Assembly: GCF_008704495.1 (NCBI RefSeq)
Contig: NZ_CP023699.1
Location: 372,001 to 436,000 of the forward strand
DNA length: 64,000 nucleotides
Direction: 5' to 3'
Source: Streptomyces kanamyceticus
GTDB taxonomy: Bacteria; Actinomycetota; Actinomycetes; Streptomycetales; Streptomycetaceae
The position numbers and the translations under genes were made by a program. The notes beneath the pieces are model-generated. The model was not told the origin of the DNA. It did not search any database and saw only the letters and a program-made list of their open reading frames with translations. This document shows, in pieces, positions 40,184 through 49,156 of this stretch. How positions within the stretch are numbered: position 1 is the first letter of the stretch; every line of letters begins with the position of its first letter.

Positions 40184-41717
40184 CGGGGCGATCGCAGCCG
40201 TCGAGGACGGCAAGCTGCTCTTCTCCCTGGAGGCGGAAAAGGACTCGTTCATCCGCTACAGCGGCCTGACCGCCGAGGTGTTCGCCGTAGCGGCGGACCG
40301 GCTGGACAAACAGCCGGACGTCGTCGCGATGAGCGGCTGGATCAAGGGAACCCAGGCCACCGACCAGCCCTCCCGTGCCGGGTACTACGGCGTGGGCGAT
40401 TCCGCGATATCGGACGAGGCAGGACGATTCTTCGGGAAGAACGTGCGCGTCTTCTCCTCCACGCATGAGCGCTCACACATCATGACGTCCTATGGGATGT
40501 CGGCGTTCCGCCGGGACCAGCCCTTCTACAGCCTGGTGTGGGAGGGAAACATCGGCTCGTTCTACCGCATCGACGCGCACGGGAAGGTGACGCACCTCAA
40601 GGAAGTGCTCAACTACCCGGGTAACAAATACTCCTACGGCTTCGCGCTCGCCGACCCCAAGTACAGCCCGCACGAGGAGTTCGTCCGTTTCCAGGACGCG
40701 GGCAAGCAGATGGCCCTGGCCGGATTCGCGGAGGACCGAGCGACGACCGAGGCGGAGCAGGAGGTCATCGACTTCATACTCGGTCAGAGGAACGTCATCA
40801 CAGGGAGCCTCAAGGACCGGATGGCCGACTCCCCCTTCCACAACATCGGGGTGGAGTCTGACGCGTACAAGAGCCTCGCCGCTCGCTTGTCGGACGCCAT
40901 CTTCGACCGGTTCTACACGTACGCCCGAGAGCATTTGACGGAGGGGCTCCCCCTGCTCATCTCGGGAGGCTGCGGACTCAACTGCGAGTGGAATCGCCGC
41001 TGGCGCGAGTGCGGGCTCTTTCCCGCGGTCTTCGTCCCACCGTGCCCCAACGACAGCGGCTCCGCGATCGGGACGGCCATCGACGCCCAGCACTTCTACA
41101 CCGGGACGGCCGACCTGGACTGGGACGTCTACGCGGGCGGCGAGTTCGTCGAGGACGCGGCGTTCGACCCGCAGCGCTACGAGATCCGTCCCCTGGACTA
41201 CGCCGAGGTCGCCCGCTACCTCCGCGACGGGAACATCATCGGCTGGGCCCGCGGCCGCTGGGAGATCGGCCCCCGGGCGCTCGGGAACCGGTCGATCCTG
41301 GCCGCCCCCTTCACCGAGGAGACGACGGACAGGCTCAACAAGATCAAGCAGCGCGAGGGCTACCGGCCCATCGCCCCGATCTGCCTGGAACAGGACGCGG
41401 GCCGCTGGTTCGGCGGAGGGGTACCGGATCCCTACATGCTGTACTTCAGCCAGGTCGCGTCCGGCGAACTGCGCGCGGTGACGCACGTCGATGGAACTGC
41501 CCGCACCCAGACCGTAGACCCGACGTCGAACCCGCAGATGGCCGAACTACTGACCACCTTCGGTGAACTGACCGGATTCAGCGTCCTCTGCAACACCTCG
41601 CTCAACTACTCGGGGCGCGGGTTCATCAACTGCACCAGCGACCTGATCACGTACGGCGAGCTCCACGGCCTGGACGGATACGTCGTGAACGACACGTTCA
41701 TCACCCTGCGCCAATGA
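40152..41717 (+). CDS. NodU/CmcH-family carbamoyltransferase
   Basis: A 521-residue O-carbamoyltransferase that uses carbamoyl phosphate and ATP to carbamoylate a hydroxyl group. The Kae1-like domain shows SLKEGHDGAIAAVEDGK, the metal-binding HERSH motif and SGGCGLNCEWN; the C-terminal YrdC-like part has ARGRWEIGPRALGNRSIL and CNTSLNYSGRGF. Its length and opening resemble CmcH, the 3-hydroxymethylcephem carbamoyltransferase, more than the longer TobZ or GdmN. Translation is probably coupled to the phosphatase, whose last 10 codons it overlaps. Its stop overlaps the convergent nitroreductase. It would install the final carbamate of the product. Confidence 0.9.
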   Translation: MLILSLKEGHDGAIAAVEDGKLLFSLEAEKDSFIRYSGLTAEVFAVAADRLDKQPDVVAMSGWIKGTQATDQPSRAGYYGVGDSAISDEAGRFFGKNVRVFSSTHERSHIMTSYGMSAFRRDQPFYSLVWEGNIGSFYRIDAHGKVTHLKEVLNYPGNKYSYGFALADPKYSPHEEFVRFQDAGKQMALAGFAEDRATTEAEQEVIDFILGQRNVITGSLKDRMADSPFHNIGVESDAYKSLAARLSDAIFDRFYTYAREHLTEGLPLLISGGCGLNCEWNRRWRECGLFPAVFVPPCPNDSGSAIGTAIDAQHFYTGTADLDWDVYAGGEFVEDAAFDPQRYEIRPLDYAEVARYLRDGNIIGWARGRWEIGPRALGNRSILAAPFTEETTDRLNKIKQREGYRPIAPICLEQDAGRWFGGGVPDPYMLYFSQVASGELRAVTHVDGTARTQTVDPTSNPQMAELLTTFGELTGFSVLCNTSLNYSGRGFINCTSDLITYGELHGLDGYVVNDTFITLRQ

Positions 41718-42405
41718 TGGCACCGTGACCGGAAGGCGTGTGGTCGTCGACGAACGTGACGGTCTCCTCAAGTGGTGCCCGGCCCGTGCGAGGCCCGGCC
41801 GTCGTGACGTCCTCGAAGCCGATCGACATGCCGCAGAAGAGGACGAGCCCGTCCGGGGGCGTCAGCACCTCCGCGACAGTCCGGTGGAATTTGGCCCAGG
41901 CCATCTGCGCACAGCTGTGCAGCCCCTCCGCGCGGAGCAGCAACATGACCGTCTGCAGATACATGCCCGCGTCGGACCATTGGGGTAGCCCCATGGCGCG
42001 GTCGATGTAGCAGAAGAGCGCGACGGGCGCACCGAAAGCGTCCCAGTTCGCCGAGGCGGCCCTCTGGCGCGCCTCCACGTCTCCCGGCGGAATGCCGAGT
42101 GCTCCGTAGCGCTGTGCACCGAAGGCGGCACGGCGCTCGCGGTACGGGGACTTCAGCTCGGGCGGGTACATCTCGTACTCCGCCTTGTCCCAAAGGTCGC
42201 CGACGGCCAGACGCTCACCGGCGCGCTTCTTGAGTTCGGCCAGTGGTCCGCCGGTCAGCACGTAGATGTGCCAAGGCTGGAGGTTCGACCCGGACGGTGC
42301 CCAGGCCGCGGCGGACAGCACGCGCTCCAGCGTCTCTCTGGGAACCTCGCGGCCGGTGAACCCTCGTACTGCCTTGCGGCTCCTGACCGCTTCGTAGACG
42401 TCCAC
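41701..42405 (-). CDS. Nitroreductase-family flavoprotein
   Basis: A 234-residue FMN-dependent oxidoreductase. SRKAVRGFTGREVPRE is the FMN-binding start, APSGSNLQPWHIYVLTG the central motif, and DAGMYLQTVMLLLRAEGL the dimer-interface helix. Members reduce nitro groups, quinones or enones with NAD(P)H. GTG 42405 after gggagg gives the typical start; the longer frame to 42507 begins with a Pro-rich tract that is the end of the neighbour in another frame. It is convergent with the carbamoyltransferase and downstream of the SGNH gene on the minus strand. Confidence 0.85.
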   Translation of the reverse strand: MDVYEAVRSRKAVRGFTGREVPRETLERVLSAAAWAPSGSNLQPWHIYVLTGGPLAELKKRAGERLAVGDLWDKAEYEMYPPELKSPYRERRAAFGAQRYGALGIPPGDVEARQRAASANWDAFGAPVALFCYIDRAMGLPQWSDAGMYLQTVMLLLRAEGLHSCAQMAWAKFHRTVAEVLTPPDGLVLFCGMSIGFEDVTTAGPRTGRAPLEETVTFVDDHTPSGHGAIIGAG

Positions 42406-42424
42406 GGTGATCCGCCTCCCGGGC

Positions 42425-43657
42425 TCAGGTGGTGGGGATGTCGAGGGGCAGGGCGCTGAGGGGTGATTCGAGGGGGCAGGTGTCGTTGTCGAGCCTGCCC
42501 AGGGCATGCCCGCTCTTCAGCAGCGCGGCGACGAAGTAGCGGGCCATCAGGCTGTGGACCGCCTGGGTCGGATGGCGCGGGTCGCTGGTGGTGGCACATC
42601 GGCGGACCTCGGTCGGGACGGGATCACGGTCCGGTACCGAAGGCATCCGCGCGTCGTAGAAGGGCCGGATCCCCGCTGGCTGGGACTCGCTCGACAGTTG
42701 CCAGTTCGTCGGGTCCCGGCCGACGTGCGCCATCCACTTGCTCATGGTCACCAAGTGGACATGGCCCTGCGCGGGTGCGCCGACTCCTCGCGGCCAGTCC
42801 GCCACGAGACTCGCGAGGAGCGCGTTGTAGCGGTCGATCACGGGCGCGCCGCCGTACACGTTCGGAAGGTCGACGACCATGAAGTACTGATCGGCCTCCA
42901 CCCCCGGAGAATCGGACACGATCGATTCGATCAGTGACCGCGTCTCCGCCACGGCCGGAAAGGCGCCCACTCCGTCCTCGGACTCCTCGGGATGGTCTCG
43001 GCTCCAGGTCTGCCAGGCCGTGTAGTCGTTCGTGGACGGCAGGTTCCGCGCCTTCGTACGGTCGTGGTCGGGTCGTTCCACGGTGACGAAGTCGTTGAGC
43101 CCGGCCCACAGGACGTGCAGGGTGGGTCCGTCGAACTCCGCGCCCAGGAAACTGCGTTGTGCCAGATAGTCCTCCACCTGCCCCCTGAGACAGCTGAGAG
43201 ATCCGAGCCCGCGGGTGAACGCCCGGTCCCGGCTGACGACGCACCCTCCCATGGCGTAGTTGACGTACCTGATCTGCTGCGGGGTCGGAGTCGGCCGCCT
43301 CTCCCATCCGCTGTCGTCACCCGGATGTCCGACGTAGGCGTATGCGTCGAGACTCCGCCACGGCCTCATCTCGGGCGGCTCGTCACCGGGATCGACGTCC
43401 AGCACCGAATGGCGCGACAGCGTGCGGTAGTCGGCCGACTTGCGAATCGTCAGGTCGCTGTTTCCCCACATGAGCGCGTCGCCGGTGGACCATTCGACCA
43501 GGAAGTCGGTCCAGTTCTTCCCGTCGCTGAACCGGCCGGACTCGTTCACGCACAGGGTTCCGGGCGACCGGCCCGATCGCTCCGTCGGCCAGATCCACCT
43601 GTTGCCGATGTCGGAGAGGTTGTCGCCGAAGACGACGACATTCTTCATCTTGGCCAC
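42425..43657 (-). CDS. SGNH/GDSL-like hydrolase lacking the nucleophile serine
   Basis: A 410-residue protein of the thermolabile-haemolysin/GDSL lipase group. Block I reads VVFGDNLSDIGNRW: the Ser of GDSL is Asn (codon aac, one transition from agc). Block III LWAGLNDF holds the Gly-x-Asn-Asp oxyanion residues and block V DPRHPTQAVHS the catalytic Asp and His. So the scaffold and two catalytic residues remain while the attacking Ser is missing. It may be a pseudoenzyme, a binding protein or a different chemistry. GTG 43657 or ATG 43648 can be the start. No signal peptide is seen. It is adjacent to the epoxide hydrolase on the same strand. Confidence 0.8.
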   Translation of the reverse strand: MAKMKNVVVFGDNLSDIGNRWIWPTERSGRSPGTLCVNESGRFSDGKNWTDFLVEWSTGDALMWGNSDLTIRKSADYRTLSRHSVLDVDPGDEPPEMRPWRSLDAYAYVGHPGDDSGWERRPTPTPQQIRYVNYAMGGCVVSRDRAFTRGLGSLSCLRGQVEDYLAQRSFLGAEFDGPTLHVLWAGLNDFVTVERPDHDRTKARNLPSTNDYTAWQTWSRDHPEESEDGVGAFPAVAETRSLIESIVSDSPGVEADQYFMVVDLPNVYGGAPVIDRYNALLASLVADWPRGVGAPAQGHVHLVTMSKWMAHVGRDPTNWQLSSESQPAGIRPFYDARMPSVPDRDPVPTEVRRCATTSDPRHPTQAVHSLMARYFVAALLKSGHALGRLDNDTCPLESPLSALPLDIPTT

Positions 43658-43699
43658 TTCTGCTCACCCACAGCTCGTTGATCACTTGAAGTGCGGCCT

Positions 43700-45061
43700 T
43701 CAGCGCAGTGACCTGAAGGCCGCGCGGATCTCCTGTGCGAACAGCTGGGGCTGCTCCCACGCGGCGAAGTGGCCGCCCTTGTCGACCTCGTTCCAGTGGA
43801 TGAGGTTGCCGTACGCCCGCTCGCCCCAGCTCCGAGGCGCGGGGTAGATCTCGGCAGGGAACACCGTGACCGCCACGGGGACGTCAGGAATGTCGACGGC
43901 GTCGAAAGGACCACCGCCCGCGTGCGCGGATTCCCAGTAGAGCCGGGACGACGACGCCCCGGTGTTGGTCAGCCAGTACAGGGAGATGGCATCGAGCATC
44001 TCGTCGTAGGTGAGGACCTTCTCGGGCTCGCCGCCGCTGTCGGTCCATTCCGCGAACTTGTCGTAGTTGAATGCCGCCATTCCGACCGGGGAATCGGCGA
44101 GTGAGTAGCCGATGGTCTGCGGGCTCTGGTTCATCATCGCCGCGTATCCGTAGCCGTCGCGGTAGAAGTGCAGCAGCCGGTCGTACGCGGCCTTCTCGCG
44201 CTCCGACAGCCGCGCGGGTGCGGGGTCGAAGTTGCGCAGCTGCCGGATGATGGCCGGTGGCACGGTTCCGGGCATGTTGATGTGGATGCCGAGAAGGCCG
44301 TGGGGTCGTTGCATCGCGAGCTGGTGCGAGACGGCGGCGCCCCAGTCGCCGCCTTGGGATACGTATCTCCGGTAGCCGAGCCGCCGCATGAGTGCGTGGA
44401 ATGCCCGCGCCGTCCGAGCGGGGTTCCAGCCGGTGTGTGTCGGCTTGGCCGAGAAGCCGTATCCCGGCAACGTCGGCAGGACGAGGTGGAAGGCGTCCTC
44501 GGCACGTCCGCCGTGGGCCGTGGGGTTGGTGAGCGGTCCGATCACCTTCAGCAGCTCGATGATCGACCCGGGCCAGCCGTGCGTCATGAGCATCGGCAGC
44601 GCGTCGGCATGCGGGGAGCGTATGTGGGCGAACTGGATGTCCAGGCCGTCCAGTTCGGTGATGAACTGCGGCAGGCCGTTGAGCTTCGCTTCGGCCTTGC
44701 GCCAGTCGTAGTCGGCGCCCCAGTACTCGACCAGAGGGCGGAGCTTCGCCAACTGGACGCCCTGGGTGCGGTCGTTGACCGTCTCTCTCTCCGGCCAGCG
44801 CGTGTCCCGCAGTCGGCGTCGGAGCGCGGCGATCTCCTTCTGCGGGACCTCGACGCGGAAGGGGCGTACGCCCTCGATGTGCTTCACCGCGGCGGCTGAG
44901 TCGGCTGCCTCCGGCGCGGAGACGGCTGTCGGCTCCCCTGCCGTCGCTCCCTGAGCCCTGAGAGGCAAGCCGAGTTGGGCGGCGACGGCGCCGCCTGCCG
45001 CGAGTCCGAGTAATCGCCGACGGCCAGCGTTGATCTGACCCGTATTCTCCTGCGCGCTCAT
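43700..45061 (-). CDS. Tat-exported epoxide hydrolase (alpha/beta hydrolase)
   Basis: A 453-residue protein. The N-terminus carries a twin-arginine-type signal (GRRRLLGLAAGGAVAAQLGL) ending near residue 40. The EHN domain follows (IEGVRPFRVEVPQKEIAAL), then the hydrolase fold: oxyanion motif MLMTHGWPGSI, nucleophile Asp in SQGGDWGAAVS, and His in GGHFAAWEQP. It opens epoxides outside the cytoplasm. ATG 45061 has aaggag seven bases upstream. It is divergent from the catalase-like operon across a 372-bp region. It may detoxify or process a product of the neighbouring pathway, but no direct link can be seen. Confidence 0.9.
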   Translation of the reverse strand: MSAQENTGQINAGRRRLLGLAAGGAVAAQLGLPLRAQGATAGEPTAVSAPEAADSAAAVKHIEGVRPFRVEVPQKEIAALRRRLRDTRWPERETVNDRTQGVQLAKLRPLVEYWGADYDWRKAEAKLNGLPQFITELDGLDIQFAHIRSPHADALPMLMTHGWPGSIIELLKVIGPLTNPTAHGGRAEDAFHLVLPTLPGYGFSAKPTHTGWNPARTARAFHALMRRLGYRRYVSQGGDWGAAVSHQLAMQRPHGLLGIHINMPGTVPPAIIRQLRNFDPAPARLSEREKAAYDRLLHFYRDGYGYAAMMNQSPQTIGYSLADSPVGMAAFNYDKFAEWTDSGGEPEKVLTYDEMLDAISLYWLTNTGASSSRLYWESAHAGGGPFDAVDIPDVPVAVTVFPAEIYPAPRSWGERAYGNLIHWNEVDKGGHFAAWEQPQLFAQEIRAAFRSLR

Positions 45062-45433
45062 CGGAATCTCCTTCTCCGGATGGCGGGTGTCCGAAACAGA
45101 CCGAAGCGGAAACGACAAACGTCCGTGTCATGTGAAACACGCCTACGTTAGGACCTCAATCGCCGCCCCTTGAATACCCTTTCAGCCCTCCGTCAGGAAT
45201 CACTCATACGTCTAGCAGGCCGTGCACGCATCGGGGATGCCGGACGGACGCCGCGTCCACGACCGGCCCGCAGGCCACACCTACCAACTTCCGTGCCTTC
45301 AGCGGTTCTTCTGCACCGACGGCGTCCGGTCGACCGGTCTACGACCCGACCGGTTGCGGAGTCTCATCTGCCGGTGGTACACGGTTGGGTTGAGCCCCCC
45401 ACCCCCTGAGTCACGTTCAGGAGGGGATCGAAG
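45062..45433. other. Divergent promoter region between epoxide hydrolase and catalase operons
   Basis: 372 bases with no gene. It must hold two outward promoters. A C-rich run (ccccccaccccc) lies about 30 bases upstream of the catalase ribosome site. No clear operator was found. Confidence 0.5.
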
Positions 45434-46597
45434 ATGACACAGGAATTCGTCAGGTTCAGCCCCGACGTCGAGCACTTCGACGACAACTTCGCGAAGAATC
45501 TCGAATCCGTCATCGAGGACATGAAGCGACACACCGAGAGGTCCGTCGAGGTCGAAGGGATCCAGCGGGCCGTGCGCAACGCGCACGCCAAGGGCTACGG
45601 ACTTGCCCGCGGCGAAGTCGAGATCCTGGCCGGACTGCCAAAGCCCTACGCACAGGGCATCTACGGCCACCCGGGACGCCACGAAGCCTTGGTCCGCTTC
45701 TCGCAGGGAACCAGCCATACGGGAGCCGACAGGTTCCTGGGGGCCGCCGTCGGGATAGGGCTGAAGATTTTCGGTATCGACGGAGAAACCCTCCTGGACG
45801 ACGAGCCGGACAGCCGGACCTTCGACTACGCGATGATCAATCTCCCGGTCTTCTTCGTGAACGACATCGAGCATTACGTGTTCATCGCCCCGCTGTTCGA
45901 GTCGCTCGGCCTTGTTGCGCCAGCTGACGAGTCGCCGGAAGAGCGGCAAGCCAAGATGTACCTCTTCCTCCACGACTGGGTCACCGGCAAGGGAACGCTC
46001 CCTCCGGAGCGGTGGGCGTGGAAGGAGCTGGCCACCTTCTTGCAGTTCACCAAGGTCAAGTACGTCAACCTGCTGCTCTCGACGTACTGGACGATGGGTG
46101 CCGTACGGCATGGGGACCACATCGCCAAGGTCCGCGTGGCGCCGGTCCAGGAGTTCGCGGACCGCGTCATGCTGCGGACGCTCGATCCCCTCGCCCAGGA
46201 ACAGGTCTTCCGCCCCGCGCTGGTGGCGGAGTTGCGCGAGCGCCCCTACGAGTTCGACATCCAGGTCCAGCTCTGCACGGACCTTGACCACATGCCCGTA
46301 GAGGATCTGACCGTGCCTTGGTCCGAGACGCTGTCGCCGTTCGTGACGGTCGCGAAGCTGCGACTCCCCCGGCAGGACATCGGCGGGGACGACAATCTGG
46401 ACCGGATGGATGCCACCTCTATGACGCCCTGGCGCGTCACCCAGGAGCACCGCCCGCTGGGCAACATCATGCGGGCGCGAAAAGAGGTCTATCGCCAATC
46501 GTCGATCCTGCGCCATCAGTTGAACCATCAGGTGCGCAAGGAGCCGGGCAGTCTCGCGGAGGTCTTCGAAGGAGATGGCGGACATGGCACAGCGTGA
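45434..46597 (+). CDS. Catalase-family heme protein
   Basis: A 387-residue protein of the minimal catalase-related group. RNAHAKGYGLARGEVEIL holds the distal heme His, and DYAMINLPVFFVND holds the conserved distal Asn. The usual proximal Tyr motif is not evident, and the protein is shorter than true monofunctional catalases (about 480 residues), so peroxidase, hydroperoxide-isomerase or epoxygenase activity is possible. ATG 45434 has aggagggg upstream. It is the first gene of a three-gene operon, overlapping the next gene by 14 bases. Confidence 0.78.
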   Translation: MTQEFVRFSPDVEHFDDNFAKNLESVIEDMKRHTERSVEVEGIQRAVRNAHAKGYGLARGEVEILAGLPKPYAQGIYGHPGRHEALVRFSQGTSHTGADRFLGAAVGIGLKIFGIDGETLLDDEPDSRTFDYAMINLPVFFVNDIEHYVFIAPLFESLGLVAPADESPEERQAKMYLFLHDWVTGKGTLPPERWAWKELATFLQFTKVKYVNLLLSTYWTMGAVRHGDHIAKVRVAPVQEFADRVMLRTLDPLAQEQVFRPALVAELRERPYEFDIQVQLCTDLDHMPVEDLTVPWSETLSPFVTVAKLRLPRQDIGGDDNLDRMDATSMTPWRVTQEHRPLGNIMRARKEVYRQSSILRHQLNHQVRKEPGSLAEVFEGDGGHGTA

Positions 46598-47213
46598 ACG
46601 GAAAGCCCGCGGATCTGGAAGCGACGAAACCACTGAGCAGCAGGTCAAACAGCTGCGGGAAATCTTCGCCGACGCGCCGCAACTGGCGAAGAGGGCGCTG
46701 GAGAACGTGCTTGAGGAACTGAAGTCGCAGATGTCGCAGACGCCATCGGTGGCAGGAAGCGCCGGCCGCGTCGGCAGCCGTCAGGGCACGGTCTCGGAGT
46801 TGACCATCGTCGTTCCGTTCGCGCCCGGCGGGGCCGAGCGGTTGCGCGCGCTGCTGAGGTTGGGGCATGGCGACTTCGCGGAGGCCGAGCGGGTCGGCAC
46901 CGTCCACGACATGCGCTTCGTCTTCCTGGACAACGACACGAAGCTGCTCTTCGCCACCGCGTACGACGGCGAGTGGGACGCCTACATCGATGACTTCGCG
47001 ACCAAGGTCCCCGACTACCTGGACATGCTCTTCTCCGCCGGAGAGGGCTGGCCGGGGATCAAGAACCCGGCGGTGAAGGACTGGATCGCCGAGCATCAGG
47101 TCACGGCCGAGGGCTGGTACGTCGCCAATCCGGACCTGACGGTCGTGGAGACGCGACGGCTCGAACGCGTCGGCGAGGCGCTGGACGAGTTCCTGGACAG
47201 GATCAGCGACTGA
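46584..47213 (+). CDS. Unknown protein between catalase-like and DyP peroxidase genes
   Basis: A 209-residue protein. After a charged 70-residue N-terminus it has a domain (residues ~75-205) with SELTIVVPFAPGGAERLRALL, DMRFVFLDNDTKLLFATAYD and WDAYIDDFATKVPDYLDMLF. The pattern suggests a ferredoxin-like alpha/beta barrel half, the same type of fold as DyP peroxidases, but without heme ligands. No family name is recognised. ATG 46584, nine bases from ggag, is preferred to ATG 46575. Its tight position suggests it works with the two heme enzymes. Confidence 0.75.
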   Translation: MAQRERKARGSGSDETTEQQVKQLREIFADAPQLAKRALENVLEELKSQMSQTPSVAGSAGRVGSRQGTVSELTIVVPFAPGGAERLRALLRLGHGDFAEAERVGTVHDMRFVFLDNDTKLLFATAYDGEWDAYIDDFATKVPDYLDMLFSAGEGWPGIKNPAVKDWIAEHQVTAEGWYVANPDLTVVETRRLERVGEALDEFLDRISD

Positions 47214-47280
47214 CGGTGCCGCCGGGACGAGGCTGGGATCACCCTCGCCACGAGTGTCTCGTCCCGGTGAGCAGACTTCC

Positions 47281-47315
47281 GGCTCCCGGCTCCCGGCTCC
47301 CGGCTCCCGGCTCCC
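47281..47315 (+). repeat. Five tandem copies of GGCTCCC
   Basis: The heptamer ggctccc repeats five times without error, ending two bases before the ggtgagg that precedes the DyP start codon. It lies between the unknown gene and the DyP peroxidase gene. Copy-number change would alter the leader but not any coding frame. Confidence 0.9.
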
Positions 47316-47330
47316 GGTGAGGACACTGAC

Positions 47331-48710
47331 ATGCCACTCAGCGATCGCCTCGGCGGCGACCTTCCGCGCCGCCCTGTCAGCCTCGAACTGGACGACATCC
47401 AGGCCACAGTGCTGCGATATCGCCCGGAGCCGTACTACGGGACGCACATCATGCTGCACGTCAGCGATCCGCGCGGCGGGCGTGAGGTGCTGCGGCGGCT
47501 CGCACCGCACGTCGGCTCCGCCGCCGACTGGTGGCGGGGGGACGACACCTGGATCGCCGTGGCCATCAGCCATACGGGCATGGTGGCCATCGGCACCCCG
47601 GAGCCCTCGCTCCAGAGCTTCCCGGAGGCGTTCCGCCAAGGGATGGCAGCGCGGGCTGATCAGCTACGGGACCATGGCGCAAACGATCCACGTTACTGGG
47701 ACTCACCCTTCGGCAGCGGCCGAATTCACCTGTGGATCAGCATCTTCAGCGACACCGAGGCGCGCTGGCACGCCGCCATGGAGACGGCGCGGCAGCAGTA
47801 CCAGGGGCTGTCGGGGGTCAGTGTGCTCGAGATGCACGACTTCGGTGCCCAGCCGGGCGATCTCAACCCCCTCGGCTACAAGGACGGGATCGGTCAGCCC
47901 GCCATCGAGGGCGGTGGCATCGCGCCTCTGCCCGGCCAGGGGCGCCCGATCAAGGCGGGCGAGTTCGTCCTCGGCTACCCGGGCGAAGCGGGCGTCCCGC
48001 TGCCGATGCCGCACCCCGACGTGCTGGGGCGCAACGGCACCTTCGTGGGCATACGCAAGTACCAGTCGCGAGTGGGAGCGTTCAACCGGTTCCTCCAGGC
48101 GAACGCGCGGAGCGAGGAGGAGCGGGAACTCCTCGCGGCGAAGCTGATCGGGCGCTGGCGCAGCGGCTCGCCGTTGACCCTGACGCCTGGGCAGGACGAT
48201 CCCAAGCTCGGCGCCGATCCACTGCGCAACGACGACTTCACCTACGCCGATGATCCCCGGGGCCTCCGGGTTCCCCTGGGCAGCCACATGCGGCGCATGA
48301 ACCCGCGCGACACGCGAATGGCGCAACTCGCCGACGTGAACCTGCACCGCATCGTCCGGCGCAGCACCGGCTACGGCGCGCCGTACGACCCGAACGCGAC
48401 GTCCGATGCCGCCGACGAAGTGCCGCGTGGCATCTACTTCATCTTCCTGAGCGCCAAGGCGATGGCGACCATGGAGTTCCTGCAGCAGGAGTGGATCAAC
48501 AGCGGCAACTTCATGGACCTGGGGCCCGAGCGCGACCCGAACGTGGGGCTGCAGGAAGAGGGCGCCGTCTTCACCATTCCGAAGGAGCCGGTGAGACATC
48601 GCGTCCACGGCATCGAGACCTTCAATGTGCTGAGAGGCGGCGAGTACCTCTTTCTGCCAGGCTTGACGGCGCTGCGGTGGCTCGCGGAGCAACAGGGAGG
48701 ACACGCCTGA
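47331..48710 (+). CDS. DyP-type heme peroxidase
   Basis: A 459-residue dye-decolourising peroxidase. The signature GYKDGIGQPAI (the G-x-x-D-G catalytic Asp loop) and the proximal-His/distal-Arg region GSHMRRMNPRD are present, and the length suits the larger class. It oxidises bulky organic substrates or lignin-like phenols with peroxide. There is no Tat signal, so it is cytoplasmic or packaged in a shell. ATG 47331 follows ggtgagg at ten bases. It ends the catalase/unknown/DyP operon. Encapsulin is not found nearby. Confidence 0.9.
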   Translation: MPLSDRLGGDLPRRPVSLELDDIQATVLRYRPEPYYGTHIMLHVSDPRGGREVLRRLAPHVGSAADWWRGDDTWIAVAISHTGMVAIGTPEPSLQSFPEAFRQGMAARADQLRDHGANDPRYWDSPFGSGRIHLWISIFSDTEARWHAAMETARQQYQGLSGVSVLEMHDFGAQPGDLNPLGYKDGIGQPAIEGGGIAPLPGQGRPIKAGEFVLGYPGEAGVPLPMPHPDVLGRNGTFVGIRKYQSRVGAFNRFLQANARSEEERELLAAKLIGRWRSGSPLTLTPGQDDPKLGADPLRNDDFTYADDPRGLRVPLGSHMRRMNPRDTRMAQLADVNLHRIVRRSTGYGAPYDPNATSDAADEVPRGIYFIFLSAKAMATMEFLQQEWINSGNFMDLGPERDPNVGLQEEGAVFTIPKEPVRHRVHGIETFNVLRGGEYLFLPGLTALRWLAEQQGGHA

Positions 48711-48746
48711 CGACGGCGGCTCCGGTTCCGGACGAGACGCACGCGG

Positions 48747-49127
48747 TCACTGGGAAATGATGCGTTGGACCAGGTCCGGAGTCCATTCCACGTATTCCAC
48801 TTCCGGCCCTCCGACATGACGTGCGTACAAGTAGCGTCCTGTGGGGGCTGGCGTGGCAGCCTCGGTGATCACGGCTCCGCCGGCGATCAGGGTCTCTGTC
48901 AGATCATCCAGGTCGGCGACGACGACCGTCGCGGAGGCGTGCATGTGCTTCGCGCGCTCCTCTGGAGGACCGGCGAACAAGAGGAAGTCACCGATGCCCA
49001 CCAATTCCACCTCACCGTCCGTGAAACGAAGGTCGGGCTCCGCAGAACCGGTCAGCTGCTGGAGCAAGGGAAGGGCCTGCTCGACGCTGTCCGCGTAGAG
49101 GCGGGCGTATGTCTTGAGAATGCTCAT
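48747..49127 (-). CDS. VOC-family protein
   Basis: A 126-residue vicinal-oxygen-chelate protein of the single-domain kind (SILKTYARLYADSVEQALPLL; FLLFAGPPEERAKHMHASATVVVADLD; YLYARHVGGPEVEYVEW). The metal-ligand positions are only partly kept, so it may be a binding rather than catalytic member. ATG 49127 has gggag at five bases; the 11 extra residues to 49160 belong to the intergenic region. It is downstream of the response regulator on the same strand. Confidence 0.78.
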   Translation of the reverse strand: MSILKTYARLYADSVEQALPLLQQLTGSAEPDLRFTDGEVELVGIGDFLLFAGPPEERAKHMHASATVVVADLDDLTETLIAGGAVITEAATPAPTGRYLYARHVGGPEVEYVEWTPDLVQRIISQ

Positions 49128-49156
49128 TGCGCTCCCTGTAAGGAGGTCCGAACCGG

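Noticed and set aside
47281..47315. CRISPR array
   Set aside because: The heptamer copies are directly adjacent without spacers; no repeat-spacer pattern or cas gene exists in the window.
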